Source: Altericroceibacterium endophyticum (lineage in GTDB: Bacteria > Pseudomonadota > Alphaproteobacteria > Sphingomonadales > Sphingomonadaceae). Taken from it: a stretch of DNA of 64,000 bases. Location of the stretch: positions 310,001-374,000 of the forward strand of contig NZ_WTYT01000001.1 in NCBI RefSeq assembly GCF_009827595.1. The letters run 5' to 3'. Within the stretch, counting starts at the first letter, position 1. Every line of letters starts with the position of its first letter. Shown here piece after piece: positions 44,465-52,761 of the stretch. The position numbers and the translations under genes were made by a program. The notes beneath the pieces were generated by a model. The model saw only the letters and a list, made by a program, of their open reading frames with translations, made no database searches and was not told the origin of the DNA.

Positions 44465-45043
44465 ATGATGGATGAAAAGCCGGACACACGCGACGACGCG
44501 GTTGCCGAAGAATTGAAGGGTGTACCAGAGGACATGCTCGACCAGGGCGATGACGCTGCGGAAGAGGGCAATTCGGACGAACTGTCCCAGCTTCGCGAAG
44601 AACTGGATGCGGCGAAGCAGGATGTGCTTTATGCAAAGGCTGACACGCAAAATGTCAGGAGACGGCTTGAGAAGGAAGTGTCCGATGCGCGTGCCTATGC
44701 CGCCACCAGTTTTGCGCGCGACATCTTGAGCGTGGCGGACAATATGCGCCGGGCCATGGATGCCGTACCTGCTGAATTGCGGGAAGATGAGAAGTTCAAG
44801 GGTCTGGTTCAGGGTATCGAAGCGACGCAGCGCGAAATCGACAAGGTCTTCACGCAGCATGGCATCACCCGGATCGGGGCCATGGGGCTTCCGCTGGACC
44901 CGAATACCCACGAGGCAATGCTGGAAGTTCCGACCGATGATGCCGAACCGGGCATTGTGGTTCAGGAAATGCAGGCTGGATATATGATCAAGGACCGATT
45001 GCTGCGCCCCGCGATGGTGGCTGTCGCCAAGAAGCCCGACTAA
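44465..45043 (+). CDS. grpE: Nucleotide exchange factor GrpE
   Basis: GrpE releases ADP from DnaK. The 192-residue product has a charged N-terminal region, a long coiled coil (about residues 35-90, with QLREELDAAKQDVLYAKADT and NVRRRLEKEVSDA) and the C-terminal beta domain with GIEATQREIDKVFTQHGI, NTHEAMLEV and GYMIKDRLLRPAMV. It follows hrcA by 17 bases. Its partner genes dnaK-dnaJ lie 1.6 kb downstream behind three unrelated genes. Confidence 0.96.
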   Translation: MMDEKPDTRDDAVAEELKGVPEDMLDQGDDAAEEGNSDELSQLREELDAAKQDVLYAKADTQNVRRRLEKEVSDARAYAATSFARDILSVADNMRRAMDAVPAELREDEKFKGLVQGIEATQREIDKVFTQHGITRIGAMGLPLDPNTHEAMLEVPTDDAEPGIVVQEMQAGYMIKDRLLRPAMVAVAKKPD

Positions 45044-45113
45044 TCAGACAGTCCGTTGGAACTAGCCTGTTTTACCAACGTAAGTAGGGCAGGCAGTTTT
45101 TAAGGATAATGTA

Positions 45114-45383
45114 ATGATCAAGAGGATTTTGCTTGCGCCGGTAATCTTGGGTTCGGCCCTCTCCCTGGCAGCTTGCGCCGACAATTACGGCGTTGAAGGC
45201 GGCCTTGCTGGTGCGGCTGCTGGTGCTGGTGTGGCCGCGGCCACGGGCGAAAATGTTGGGCAGGGCGCCGCTATCGGTGCCGCTGCCGGTGCTGTTGGCG
45301 GGGCTTTGATCAAGAAGGATGGCAAATGCTATCGCCGTGATCGTTATGGCGATGAATATCGCGTCGATTGCGACAGACGATAA
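45114..45383 (+). CDS. Small glycine-zipper lipoprotein
   Basis: The 89-residue product has a lipoprotein signal ending SLAAC (lipidated Cys21) and a Gly/Ala stretch of about 40 residues (GGLAGAAAGAGVAAATG and GAAIGAAAGAVGGALI) typical of glycine-zipper outer-membrane proteins. It ends with a short Arg/Asp/Tyr-rich tail containing two Cys. Such proteins (for example SlyB-like or YMGG types) stabilise the envelope; the exact role is unknown. AAGGATAATGTA precedes the ATG and a terminator follows. Confidence 0.88.
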   Translation: MIKRILLAPVILGSALSLAACADNYGVEGGLAGAAAGAGVAAATGENVGQGAAIGAAAGAVGGALIKKDGKCYRRDRYGDEYRVDCDRR

Positions 45384-45406
45384 AAGCTATGTGAATAGCG
45401 AATTGA

Positions 45407-45435
45407 AAAGGCGTGGCCGGGTGGCCGCGCCTTTT
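45407..45435. terminator. Intrinsic terminator after the glycine-zipper gene
   Basis: AAAGGCGTGGCC pairs with GGCCGCGCCTTT (one G-U) around a four-base loop and continues into TTTTT. It lies between convergent genes. Confidence 0.85.
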
Positions 45436-45437
45436 TG

Positions 45438-45938
45438 TTATTGTGCGCCCGGAAAATTCACCAGCAGATCGTAGGCTGCGCCATCGGATACGCCTGCAAG
45501 TTTCAATCCATTGCGTAGCAGGAAAGCATGGCGAACGATTTCGGCCTGCTGTTCAATGCCATAGCGTTCCAGTTTCCATCCCGGTTTCAGGCTGTAATCA
45601 TAGCTGCAGAATGGGTGGCGGTGCAGGACCAGGTAATATTCGCCGCGCTGCGTGGTTTGCCACACATGCGTCATTTCATGAATGAACAGCCCCTGATGGG
45701 TTAAAGAGGCTTCAGCAAAATCATCGCAATAAAACGGACCGCGAGGGTGAAAATGGATAGCCCCGCGCGGTGCCATTACGGTGCCGCGTGGCTGGAACGG
45801 AAACCATTTCCGCCTGACTATCCGAACATTCCCATACTCAATGGCATTGCCGAACACAGTGCGGGCGAGGGCGGTTTCTCCATGGGTAAGCCGCCTTTCG
45901 CCTCCCGGCGGACATAGCGCCTTCGCCGCATCATGCAT
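45438..45938 (-). CDS. Putative HExxH zinc protease-like protein ('vgr-related' family)
   Basis: The 166-residue protein contains HEMTHVWQ, an HExxH metalloprotease signature, in a context (GLFIHEMTHVWQTTQRG) resembling DUF4157-like domains. Similar small proteins are annotated 'vgr related' in sphingomonads, although no VgrG features are seen. It has no signal peptide. Metal-dependent hydrolysis is a reasonable guess from the motif, but no third ligand was identified. Its start overlaps the stop of the PCu(A)C gene by one base (TAATG). Confidence 0.65.
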   Translation of the reverse strand: MHDAAKALCPPGGERRLTHGETALARTVFGNAIEYGNVRIVRRKWFPFQPRGTVMAPRGAIHFHPRGPFYCDDFAEASLTHQGLFIHEMTHVWQTTQRGEYYLVLHRHPFCSYDYSLKPGWKLERYGIEQQAEIVRHAFLLRNGLKLAGVSDGAAYDLLVNFPGAQ

Positions 45939-46456
45939 TATTGGCTATCGCTGGCGTCGCCGTCTCCGTCTGGGGCATCGCGATCATCGCCGGCCGCGCG
46001 GACTTCTGTCGGAAAGCTGTATTTGTCACCGCCGGCAAAAGTGAGTGTCACTTCAATGGAATCGCCCGGCTTCAGCGTATCAGGAAGGCCCTCTGCCATG
46101 ACGTGCATTTCGCCGGGAATAAGCTTGGTAGATGCTCCTGCGGGCACAGCCAGCTGGAAGACATCATTCATCACTTCTTCGCCCGACCACGTACCCATTT
46201 TATGAATGACTGCGCTATCTGCGCCTTCGACCGACACGGCGCGGATGACCATATCCGTCGTCCCGTCATTCAAAACATCAAAATAGATTGCGGCGGGATT
46301 GCCTGAAACTGGCGGCAGCATAAGCCGCGCATTTTCAACGGAAATACCCTCAGGTCCTTCCGGCGCAGCCTCGACTGGCTCTTCAGTCTGGCTGTTACAA
46401 GCAGCAAGACTGAGGCTTGTTGTGGCGATCATCACGGCAGAAATTAGAGTCTTCAC
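45938..46456 (-). CDS. PCu(A)C family periplasmic copper chaperone, lipoprotein
   Basis: The protein starts with a lipoprotein signal (lipidated Cys20 in SLAAC) and then the PCu(A)C domain with its copper ligands HKM, a downstream Met in EEVMNDV, and HVM in GEMHVMAEG. Such proteins hand Cu(I) to cytochrome c oxidase or related sites. The tail is rich in Asp and Gly. The start is the GTG at 46456, because AGGAGG lies eight bases upstream; an ATG at 46483 has no such site. It gives 172 residues. Confidence 0.88.
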   Translation of the reverse strand: MKTLISAVMIATTSLSLAACNSQTEEPVEAAPEGPEGISVENARLMLPPVSGNPAAIYFDVLNDGTTDMVIRAVSVEGADSAVIHKMGTWSGEEVMNDVFQLAVPAGASTKLIPGEMHVMAEGLPDTLKPGDSIEVTLTFAGGDKYSFPTEVRAAGDDRDAPDGDGDASDSQ

Positions 46457-46502
46457 GGCATTCCCTCCTGTTATCGTATACATTTTCTAACTCGCTTGAT
46501 CC

Positions 46503-46532
46503 CTTGTGCCAAGCAAAACCACCCCTATATCG
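46503..46532 (+). promoter_or_regulatory. Probable sigma-32 heat-shock promoter of dnaK
   Basis: CTTGTG at 46503 and CCCTATAT at 46523, separated by about 16 bases from CTTG, match the alphaproteobacterial RpoH pattern (CTTG, then CYTATnT). The site lies about 90 bases before the dnaK ATG. Judged by eye only. Confidence 0.55.
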
Positions 46533-46622
46533 CCCGCGTTAACCGAGCCGCCGAAAAGGTTTCGCCGTGAACGGGAAGCCTAATGTGCGGTGTCCAGACA
46601 TAGAAGAGGAAATGGGGAAACC

Positions 46623-48548
46623 ATGGCCAAAGTAATTGGTATCGATCTTGGAACGACGAACAGCTGTATTGCTGTGATGGACGGGGGCAAACCCAAGGTC
46701 ATTGAAAATTCCGAAGGCGCGCGCACCACGCCTTCCATCACCGCTTTCACCAAGGATGGCGAACGTCTGATCGGCCAGCCCGCAAAGCGCCAGGCAGTAA
46801 CCAATCCTGATAATACGCTGTTTGCGATCAAGCGTTTGATCGGCCGGCGTTATGATGATCCGACCACCAAGAAGGATCAGGGCCTGGTTCCCTATGATAT
46901 CGTCAAAGGCAAAAATGGCGATGCATGGGTTGAAGCCGGCGGCAATGAATACAGCCCGTCGCAGATCTCCGCGTTCATTCTTCAGAAGATGAAGGAAACC
47001 GCTGAGAGCTATCTTGGCGAAACGGTTGAACAGGCGGTCATCACCGTTCCTGCATATTTCAATGACGCGCAGCGCCAGGCAACCAAGGATGCCGGCCAGA
47101 TCGCAGGTCTTGAAGTGCTCCGCATCATCAATGAGCCGACTGCTGCGGCTCTGGCTTACGGTCTCGACAAGGAAGACGGCAAGACGATCGCCGTTTATGA
47201 CCTTGGCGGCGGTACGTTCGACATCTCGGTTCTCGAAATCGGTGATGGCGTGTTCGAAGTGAAGTCGACCAATGGCGACACCTTCCTCGGCGGCGAAGAT
47301 TTCGACAGCGCGATTGTCGAATATCTGGCTGACCAGTTCGAGAAGAAGGAAAATATGGACCTGCGCAAGGACAAGCTTGCGCTGCAGCGTTTGAAGGAAG
47401 CCGCTGAGAAGGCCAAGATCGAACTGTCCAGCTCGCAGACGACCGAAGTCAACCTGCCCTTCATCACCGCCCGCATGGAAGGTGGATCTTCCACCCCGCT
47501 TCACCTCGTCGAAACGCTCAGCCGCTCGCAGCTTGAACAGCTGGTCGAAAAGCTGATCCAGCGCACGCTGGAACCTTGCAAAAAAGCTCTGGCTGATGCC
47601 GGGCTCGACAAGGGCGGCATCGATGAAGTCGTGCTGGTCGGCGGTATGACCCGCATGCCCAAGGTGCGCGAAGTGGTTGAGAAATTCTTCGGTAAACAGC
47701 CGCATACCGGCGTTAACCCCGATGAAGTCGTGGCTATGGGCGCTGCCATTCAGGCCGGTGTTCTGCAAGGCGACGTCAAGGACGTTCTGCTGCTCGACGT
47801 GACCCCGCTTTCGCTGGGCATTGAAACGCTCGGCGGCATCATGACCAAGATGATCGACCGCAACACGACGATCCCGTCAAAGAAGACGCAGGTCTATTCG
47901 ACTGCCGAAGACAACCAGCAGGCCGTGACCATCCGCGTGTTCCAGGGTGAACGTGAGATGGCGCAGGACAACAAAATGCTCGGTCAGTTTGACTTGATGG
48001 GCATTCCGGCTGCACCGCGCGGTGTCCCGCAGATCGAAGTGACCTTTGACATCGACGCCAACGGCATTGTGAATGTTTCGGCCAAGGATAAGGGCACCGG
48101 CAAGGAGCAGCAGATCCGTATTCAGGCTTCTGGTGGTCTGTCGGAAACCGACATTGATCAGATGGTTCAGGATGCCGAGAAGTTTGCGGACGAGGACAAG
48201 AAACGCCGTGAAAGCGCCGAAGCGCGCAACAACACGGAAAGCCTTGTTCATGCGACCGAGAAGCAGCTTTCCGAGCATGCCGACAAGATCGATGACGAGC
48301 TCAAGGGCCAGGTCGAAGCCGCGATTGCCGAAACCAAGACCGCGCTGGAAGGCGACGATGTCGAGGCGATCAAGGAAAAAGGTCAGGCCCTGACCGAACT
48401 CGCCATGAAGATCGGTCAGCAGATCTATGAGAAGGAACAGGCTGCGGGCGGTTCTGCCGATCAGGGTGCAGAAGGCGCAACCAGTCAGGCCGACGAAGAT
48501 GTTGTCGACGCGGAATTCTCCGAAGTTGACGACGAGAACAAGGGCTGA
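46623..48548 (+). CDS. dnaK: Chaperone DnaK (Hsp70)
   Basis: DnaK binds exposed hydrophobic segments in an ATP cycle driven by DnaJ and GrpE. The 641-residue product shows [28 protein letters not shown]-like (here LIGRRYDDP), [21 protein letters not shown], the [13 protein letters not shown] hinge, [14 protein letters not shown] and [16 protein letters not shown]. It ends in a substrate domain and an EEVD-free acidic tail ([16 protein letters not shown]) as in bacteria. GAGGAAATGGGGAAACC precedes the ATG at 46623. Confidence 0.98.
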   Translation: MAKVIGIDLGTTNSCIAVMDGGKPKVIENSEGARTTPSITAFTKDGERLIGQPAKRQAVTNPDNTLFAIKRLIGRRYDDPTTKKDQGLVPYDIVKGKNGDAWVEAGGNEYSPSQISAFILQKMKETAESYLGETVEQAVITVPAYFNDAQRQATKDAGQIAGLEVLRIINEPTAAALAYGLDKEDGKTIAVYDLGGGTFDISVLEIGDGVFEVKSTNGDTFLGGEDFDSAIVEYLADQFEKKENMDLRKDKLALQRLKEAAEKAKIELSSSQTTEVNLPFITARMEGGSSTPLHLVETLSRSQLEQLVEKLIQRTLEPCKKALADAGLDKGGIDEVVLVGGMTRMPKVREVVEKFFGKQPHTGVNPDEVVAMGAAIQAGVLQGDVKDVLLLDVTPLSLGIETLGGIMTKMIDRNTTIPSKKTQVYSTAEDNQQAVTIRVFQGEREMAQDNKMLGQFDLMGIPAAPRGVPQIEVTFDIDANGIVNVSAKDKGTGKEQQIRIQASGGLSETDIDQMVQDAEKFADEDKKRRESAEARNNTESLVHATEKQLSEHADKIDDELKGQVEAAIAETKTALEGDDVEAIKEKGQALTELAMKIGQQIYEKEQAAGGSADQGAEGATSQADEDVVDAEFSEVDDENKG

Positions 48549-48570
48549 TCGTCCTGATTTGAAAACTCAG

Positions 48571-48603
48571 CCGCCACTGGTGCAGTTCATGCGCCAGTGG
48601 CGG
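48571..48603 (+). promoter_or_regulatory. Hairpin in the dnaK-dnaJ intergenic region
   Basis: A perfect 10-bp stem CCGCCACTGG/CCAGTGGCGG with a 13-base loop lies 22 bases after dnaK and 23 before dnaJ. No T tract follows. It could lower dnaJ expression relative to dnaK by partial termination or by shielding the dnaK 3' end. Confidence 0.6.
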
Positions 48604-48625
48604 TTCGGTTTGGTAAGGGGACTTT

Positions 48626-49762
48626 ATGGCTGCTACCGAAATCGACTTTTACGAACTGCTTGAAGTTGAGCGTAACGCCGACGACAAGACGATTAAATCC
48701 GCTTATCGCCGCATGGCGATGCGTTATCACCCCGATCGCAATCCGGGTGACGCTGAGAGCGAAGCAAAATTCAAAGCCTGCAGCGCTGCATATGAATGTC
48801 TGAAAGACCCGCAAAAGCGCGCGGCGTATGATCGCTATGGCCATGCTGCCTTCCAGCAGGGCATGGGCGGTGGCGGCGGCGCCGGACCCCAGGGCGATTT
48901 TGAAGATATCGGCGATATTTTTGAAACCATTTTCGGCAATGCATTTGGCGGTGGTGGTGGACGCGCTCGCCCGCGCCGTGGCGCTGATATGCGCTATGAT
49001 ATGGAAATTGGCCTGGAAGAAGCCTTCCACGGCAAACAGACCGAAATCGAGGTCGAGGTTTCCGTTCAGTGCGGCACGTGCGAAGGCACCGGAGCAGAGC
49101 CGGGCACGTCTAAGCGAGGCTGTGATTTGTGTCATGGTCACGGGAAGGTTCGCGCTCAGCAGGGCCTGTTTATCGTCGAACGCCCGTGTCCGAATTGCCA
49201 TGGCCGCGGTGAAGTCATCGAAAAACCGTGCCGTGATTGCCGCGGCGAAGGGCGGGTGGATGAAATCCAGTCGCTTGAAGTGAATATCCCGCCAGGCGTA
49301 GATAATGGCACCCGTATCCGCCTTTCCGGCAAGGGTGAAGCTGGGCCGATGGGCGCTCCTCCGGGCGACCTCTATATCTTCCTTCATATCCGCAAGCACA
49401 GTGTGTTTGAGCGTGAAGGAACCGTGTTGTTCGCGCGTCTGCCGATCAGCTTTACGGTTGCCGCGCTGGGCGGTTCTGTGAACATTCCCGGCATGGATGG
49501 CGAGATGCACGAAATCACCATCCCGGCGGGTATCCAGTCGGGCAAGCAGCTGCGTAAACGCGGTGCAGGTATGCCCGTTCTGCAGGGCCGCGGCCGCGGC
49601 GATCTGGTCGTGGAAGTCGCGGTTGAAACGCCCACCAGGCTCTCTGCCCGACAGAAAGAATTGCTGCGGGAATTTCAGGAAACTGAAACCGGTGATGAAT
49701 GCCCCGAATGCCGCGGCTTTCTTGACAAACTCAAGAATGCGTGGACCGACCTGACCGAATGA
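48626..49762 (+). CDS. dnaJ: Chaperone DnaJ (Hsp40)
   Basis: The 378-residue class A DnaJ has the J domain with YHPDRNP (HPD), a Gly/Phe-like linker, four CxxCxGxG-type zinc motifs (CGTCEGTG, CDLCHGHG, CPNCHGRG, CRDCRGEG) and the C-terminal substrate domain with PPGVDNGTRIRLSGKGEAG. AAGGGG precedes the ATG. The stop overlaps the next gene's ATG. Confidence 0.98.
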   Translation: MAATEIDFYELLEVERNADDKTIKSAYRRMAMRYHPDRNPGDAESEAKFKACSAAYECLKDPQKRAAYDRYGHAAFQQGMGGGGGAGPQGDFEDIGDIFETIFGNAFGGGGGRARPRRGADMRYDMEIGLEEAFHGKQTEIEVEVSVQCGTCEGTGAEPGTSKRGCDLCHGHGKVRAQQGLFIVERPCPNCHGRGEVIEKPCRDCRGEGRVDEIQSLEVNIPPGVDNGTRIRLSGKGEAGPMGAPPGDLYIFLHIRKHSVFEREGTVLFARLPISFTVAALGGSVNIPGMDGEMHEITIPAGIQSGKQLRKRGAGMPVLQGRGRGDLVVEVAVETPTRLSARQKELLREFQETETGDECPECRGFLDKLKNAWTDLTE

Positions 49763-50229
49763 CCCAGACAACCGTTCTCTTCGTTTGCCTCGGCAATATC
49801 TGCCGGTCACCCTTGGCCGAAGGCGCTATGCGCGAGGCAGCGGAGCGGGCGGGGCTGGACATAAAGGTGGATTCCTGCGGCACTGGCAATTGGCATATTG
49901 GCGAGGCACCAGACATTCGCGCGCGCTCCATCGCCCGGCGCAAGGGTGTGGACCTCGACATGCTGCGCGGGCGCCAATTGGCCGCAGAGGATTATACGCG
50001 CTTTGATTACATCTTCGCGCTGGATCACGACAACCTTGAGGTAATCCGTGACCGCTGTCCGGCTGACAGCACAGCCGAAATCTCCCTGCTGATGGATGTC
50101 GTGCCCGGTCATGAGGGCGAGCCCGTGGCAGACCCGTATTTTGGCGGTGATGAGGGCTTTGAAGTGACGTGGTCTGACGTATCGAAAGCCGCCAACGCAC
50201 TGGTTGAGCGGTTTTCCAAAAATCCCTGA
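49759..50229 (+). CDS. Low-molecular-weight protein tyrosine phosphatase
   Basis: The 156-residue protein has the phosphate-binding loop VCLGNICRSPLAEG (CX5RS) at the N-terminus and the general-acid loop DPYFGGDEGF at about residue 125. Members act on phosphotyrosine (as in Wzb-type kinase control) or phosphoarginine. The ATG at 49759 overlaps the dnaJ stop (ATGA), so it is translationally coupled to the chaperone genes. No tyrosine kinase gene is nearby. Confidence 0.93.
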   Translation: MTQTTVLFVCLGNICRSPLAEGAMREAAERAGLDIKVDSCGTGNWHIGEAPDIRARSIARRKGVDLDMLRGRQLAAEDYTRFDYIFALDHDNLEVIRDRCPADSTAEISLLMDVVPGHEGEPVADPYFGGDEGFEVTWSDVSKAANALVERFSKNP

Positions 50230-50370
50230 CCCTCAGCAAATATCATAGCTGCTGACACTTCTGCTGCTTCAGGATCGCCCTCTTCAGCCTCAGGATGAAT
50301 AATCTTGCCACCTGAAAATATAGCTCAACCGATCTTGCGTTCTATTTTTGTTCCGATTATCTGTTGATCC

Positions 50371-51738
50371 ATGGCGAAAACCAAACGTAGATATATCTGT
50401 CAGGCCTGCGGCAGTGTGTCGCATCGCTGGCAGGGCCAGTGTCCAGACTGCGCGGAATGGAACACTCTTGTGGAAGATACGCCTGCCAGCGTTTTTTCAC
50501 AGAAGCATGATCTATCGAGCGGAGGGCGGCGGATAGAGTTTGTTCCGCTCGATGTGCCGGGCAAGGCGTTGAAGCGTCAGACAACCGGCCTCAATGAACT
50601 TGATCGCGCCTTGGGTGGTGGGCTGGTGCCCGGTTCAGCCATATTGATGGGCGGCGATCCGGGAATAGGCAAATCAACCCTGCTGCTGCAGGCCTCCGCC
50701 GCGATTGCGCGCAGCGGGCGGGAAGTGGTCTATGTCAGCGGTGAGGAAGCCTCTGGACAGGTCCGTATGCGGGCCGAGAGGCTGGGGTATAAGGATGCCC
50801 CGATCCGTCTCGCTTCGGCAACCTCTGTTCGTGACATTCTGACTACGCTTCATGCGATGGAGCCACCCGCATTGCTGGTAATCGATTCAATCCAGACGAT
50901 GCATTCGGACACGATTGAAGGCGCGCCCGGCACGGTCAGTCAGGTTCGCGGCTGTGCATTTGAATTGATCCGTTATGCCAAACAGAGCGGCGCTGCGCTG
51001 ATTTTGGTGGGCCATGTCACCAAGGACGGAACGATCGCCGGCCCGCGCGTGCTCGAACATATGGTCGATGTCGTGATGAGCTTTGAAGGTGAGCGAAGCC
51101 ATCAATATCGTATTCTCCGCGCATTGAAGAACCGCTTTGGTGCAGTGGACGAAATCGGTGTATTCGCCATGGCCGGGCAGGGCCTGGAAGAAGTACCCAA
51201 TCCCTCCATGCTGTTTCTTTCCGGTCGCGAAGAGCCGATGGCAGGCAGCGCGATCTTCCCTGCAATCGAGGGGACCCGCCCCGTTTTGATCGAGATCCAG
51301 GCGCTGATCGTCAGACTGCAAAGTGGCGCAACCCCGCGCCGTGCAGTGGTTGGCTGGGACACTGGGCGTCTTGCTATGTTGCTCGCGGTGCTGGAATCGC
51401 GCTGCGGTCTCAATTTCTCGACGGCGGAAGTCTATCTCAACGTCTCAGGTGGTTACCGATTATCGGACCCGGCAGCTGACCTTGCAGTCGCCGCGGCATT
51501 GGTATCTGCACTTGCGGACAAGCCCTTGGCGGCGCGGTCCGTATGGCTGGGTGAAGTGTCTCTGGCGGGGGAAGTACGCCCGGTCGCTCATGCCGGATTG
51601 CGAATGAAAGAAGCGGCCAAGCTTGGCTTCGATCAAGGCTTCGGTCCGCCTGAATGCGGGCAGGGCGTATCGGGCATACACTGCGAAGAATTGTCGATAT
51701 TGCCAAAGCTCGTTGACCGGATCGTGGCATCCGAATAA
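50371..51738 (+). CDS. radA: DNA repair protein RadA (Sms)
   Basis: RadA is a RecA-like helicase that extends branches in recombination. The 455-residue product has a zinc finger (Cys10, 13, 24, 27), a RecA-like ATPase with GGDPGIGKSTLLL near residue 94, the RadA-specific KNRFGAVDEIG near residue 253, and a C-terminal Lon-protease-like domain with LNVSGGYRLSDPAADLAV. No start conflict was seen. cvpA follows 13 bases later. Confidence 0.97.
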   Translation: MAKTKRRYICQACGSVSHRWQGQCPDCAEWNTLVEDTPASVFSQKHDLSSGGRRIEFVPLDVPGKALKRQTTGLNELDRALGGGLVPGSAILMGGDPGIGKSTLLLQASAAIARSGREVVYVSGEEASGQVRMRAERLGYKDAPIRLASATSVRDILTTLHAMEPPALLVIDSIQTMHSDTIEGAPGTVSQVRGCAFELIRYAKQSGAALILVGHVTKDGTIAGPRVLEHMVDVVMSFEGERSHQYRILRALKNRFGAVDEIGVFAMAGQGLEEVPNPSMLFLSGREEPMAGSAIFPAIEGTRPVLIEIQALIVRLQSGATPRRAVVGWDTGRLAMLLAVLESRCGLNFSTAEVYLNVSGGYRLSDPAADLAVAAALVSALADKPLAARSVWLGEVSLAGEVRPVAHAGLRMKEAAKLGFDQGFGPPECGQGVSGIHCEELSILPKLVDRIVASE

Positions 51739-51751
51739 GCCCGGTTCTGAG

Positions 51752-52279
51752 ATGAGCGGATTTGATATTCTCGTTCTTATTATCGTCGGTGTCGGCGCGA
51801 TAGGTGGGTTCTTGCGCGGCTTCGTTCAGGAAGTGCTTTCGCTTGCCGCTTGGATATTGGCCGTTTTTGCCATCCATTATCTGCACACTGACCTGACCGA
51901 TGCCTTGTTCGATTATGTCGGCAGCGCATCGGGCGCCGCCATTCTCGCCTTCGCGCTGCTGATGCTCATCCCCTATGCTGGCATGAAACTGATTGCGGGC
52001 TGGGCGGGCAGGGCATCCCGGCGTTCGGTTCTTGGTCCGATTGACCGTGTACTGGGTTTCGGATTCGGCGCGGTGAAGGGCGTCATCATCGTCATTATGG
52101 CATTTTCGCTTCTTGTTCTTGGTTATGACACCGTTTGGGGGCCGAGCGGCCGTCCGGCATGGATCAAGGATGCGCGCACCTATCCTTTCGTGAATGCCAG
52201 TTCCGAAGCGCTCGTTCAGCTCATTGATGAACGCCGCAGTGCCTTGCGCAGTGACGATACGGCTGATCTGGATTCCTGA
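51752..52279 (+). CDS. CvpA family membrane protein
   Basis: The 175-residue protein has four hydrophobic segments and the CvpA beginning FDILVLIIVGVGAIGGFLRG, followed by VQEVLSLAAWILAVF and GPIDRVLGFGFGAVKGVII. CvpA was found through colicin V production and is tied to envelope homeostasis; the mechanism is unclear. The ATG at 51752 is where homology starts. The next gene abuts the stop codon directly. Confidence 0.9.
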   Translation: MSGFDILVLIIVGVGAIGGFLRGFVQEVLSLAAWILAVFAIHYLHTDLTDALFDYVGSASGAAILAFALLMLIPYAGMKLIAGWAGRASRRSVLGPIDRVLGFGFGAVKGVIIVIMAFSLLVLGYDTVWGPSGRPAWIKDARTYPFVNASSEALVQLIDERRSALRSDDTADLDS

Positions 52280-52723
52280 ATGAGCAGTTCCGAAAAGCTC
52301 TACACGCCTGAGCTGCTTGCTCTGACGGTTCGCTTGGCAGAATTCCCGCCCAGGCCTGATCTAGCGCTGCATGGCAGCGCGCGTTCGCAAAGTTGCGGCA
52401 GCACGCTGGATGTGGATCTGGACCTCGATAAGGAAGCGCGAATTTCCCAAATCGGGTTTCGCGTACAATCCTGCGCCATCGGGCAGGCCAGTGCCTTTAT
52501 TTTTGCGGAACAGGCCATTGGCCGGGATGAACAGGACATTCGTGCCGCCCGCGATCGTTTGCGCGATTGGCTCTCCGGTGATGAGACTGCACCTGACTGG
52601 CCGGGAATTGAAAAAATTGGCGCGGCGCGTGCTTTTCCGGGACGGCATGGCGCAATTCTTCTGGCGTGGAATGCCTCGCTGGATGCATTTGCGCATTCCT
52701 CGCTCGTCGCTGCCCAAGCCTGA
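52280..52723 (+). CDS. IscU/NifU-like scaffold-family protein lacking one cluster cysteine
   Basis: The 147-residue protein follows the IscU N-terminal scaffold fold: a first Cys in SQSCGSTLDVDL (Cys39) and a second in VQSCAIGQASAFI (Cys65). The segment that carries the third ligand in IscU (HCSILAEDA) reads HGAILLAWNA here, so that Cys is Gly124. It is annotated as an Fe-S assembly scaffold in related genomes. With two of three cysteines it may bind a cluster differently or serve another role. It abuts cvpA and precedes alr. Confidence 0.78.
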   Translation: MSSSEKLYTPELLALTVRLAEFPPRPDLALHGSARSQSCGSTLDVDLDLDKEARISQIGFRVQSCAIGQASAFIFAEQAIGRDEQDIRAARDRLRDWLSGDETAPDWPGIEKIGAARAFPGRHGAILLAWNASLDAFAHSSLVAAQA

Positions 52724-52761
52724 CATTTTCTCCCTGAGCCTGGTCATAAACAGGGTTTTAC

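Noticed and set aside
46539-47768. 409-codon minus-strand frame opposite dnaK
   Set aside because: It is an antisense shadow of the strongly biased dnaK coding sequence.
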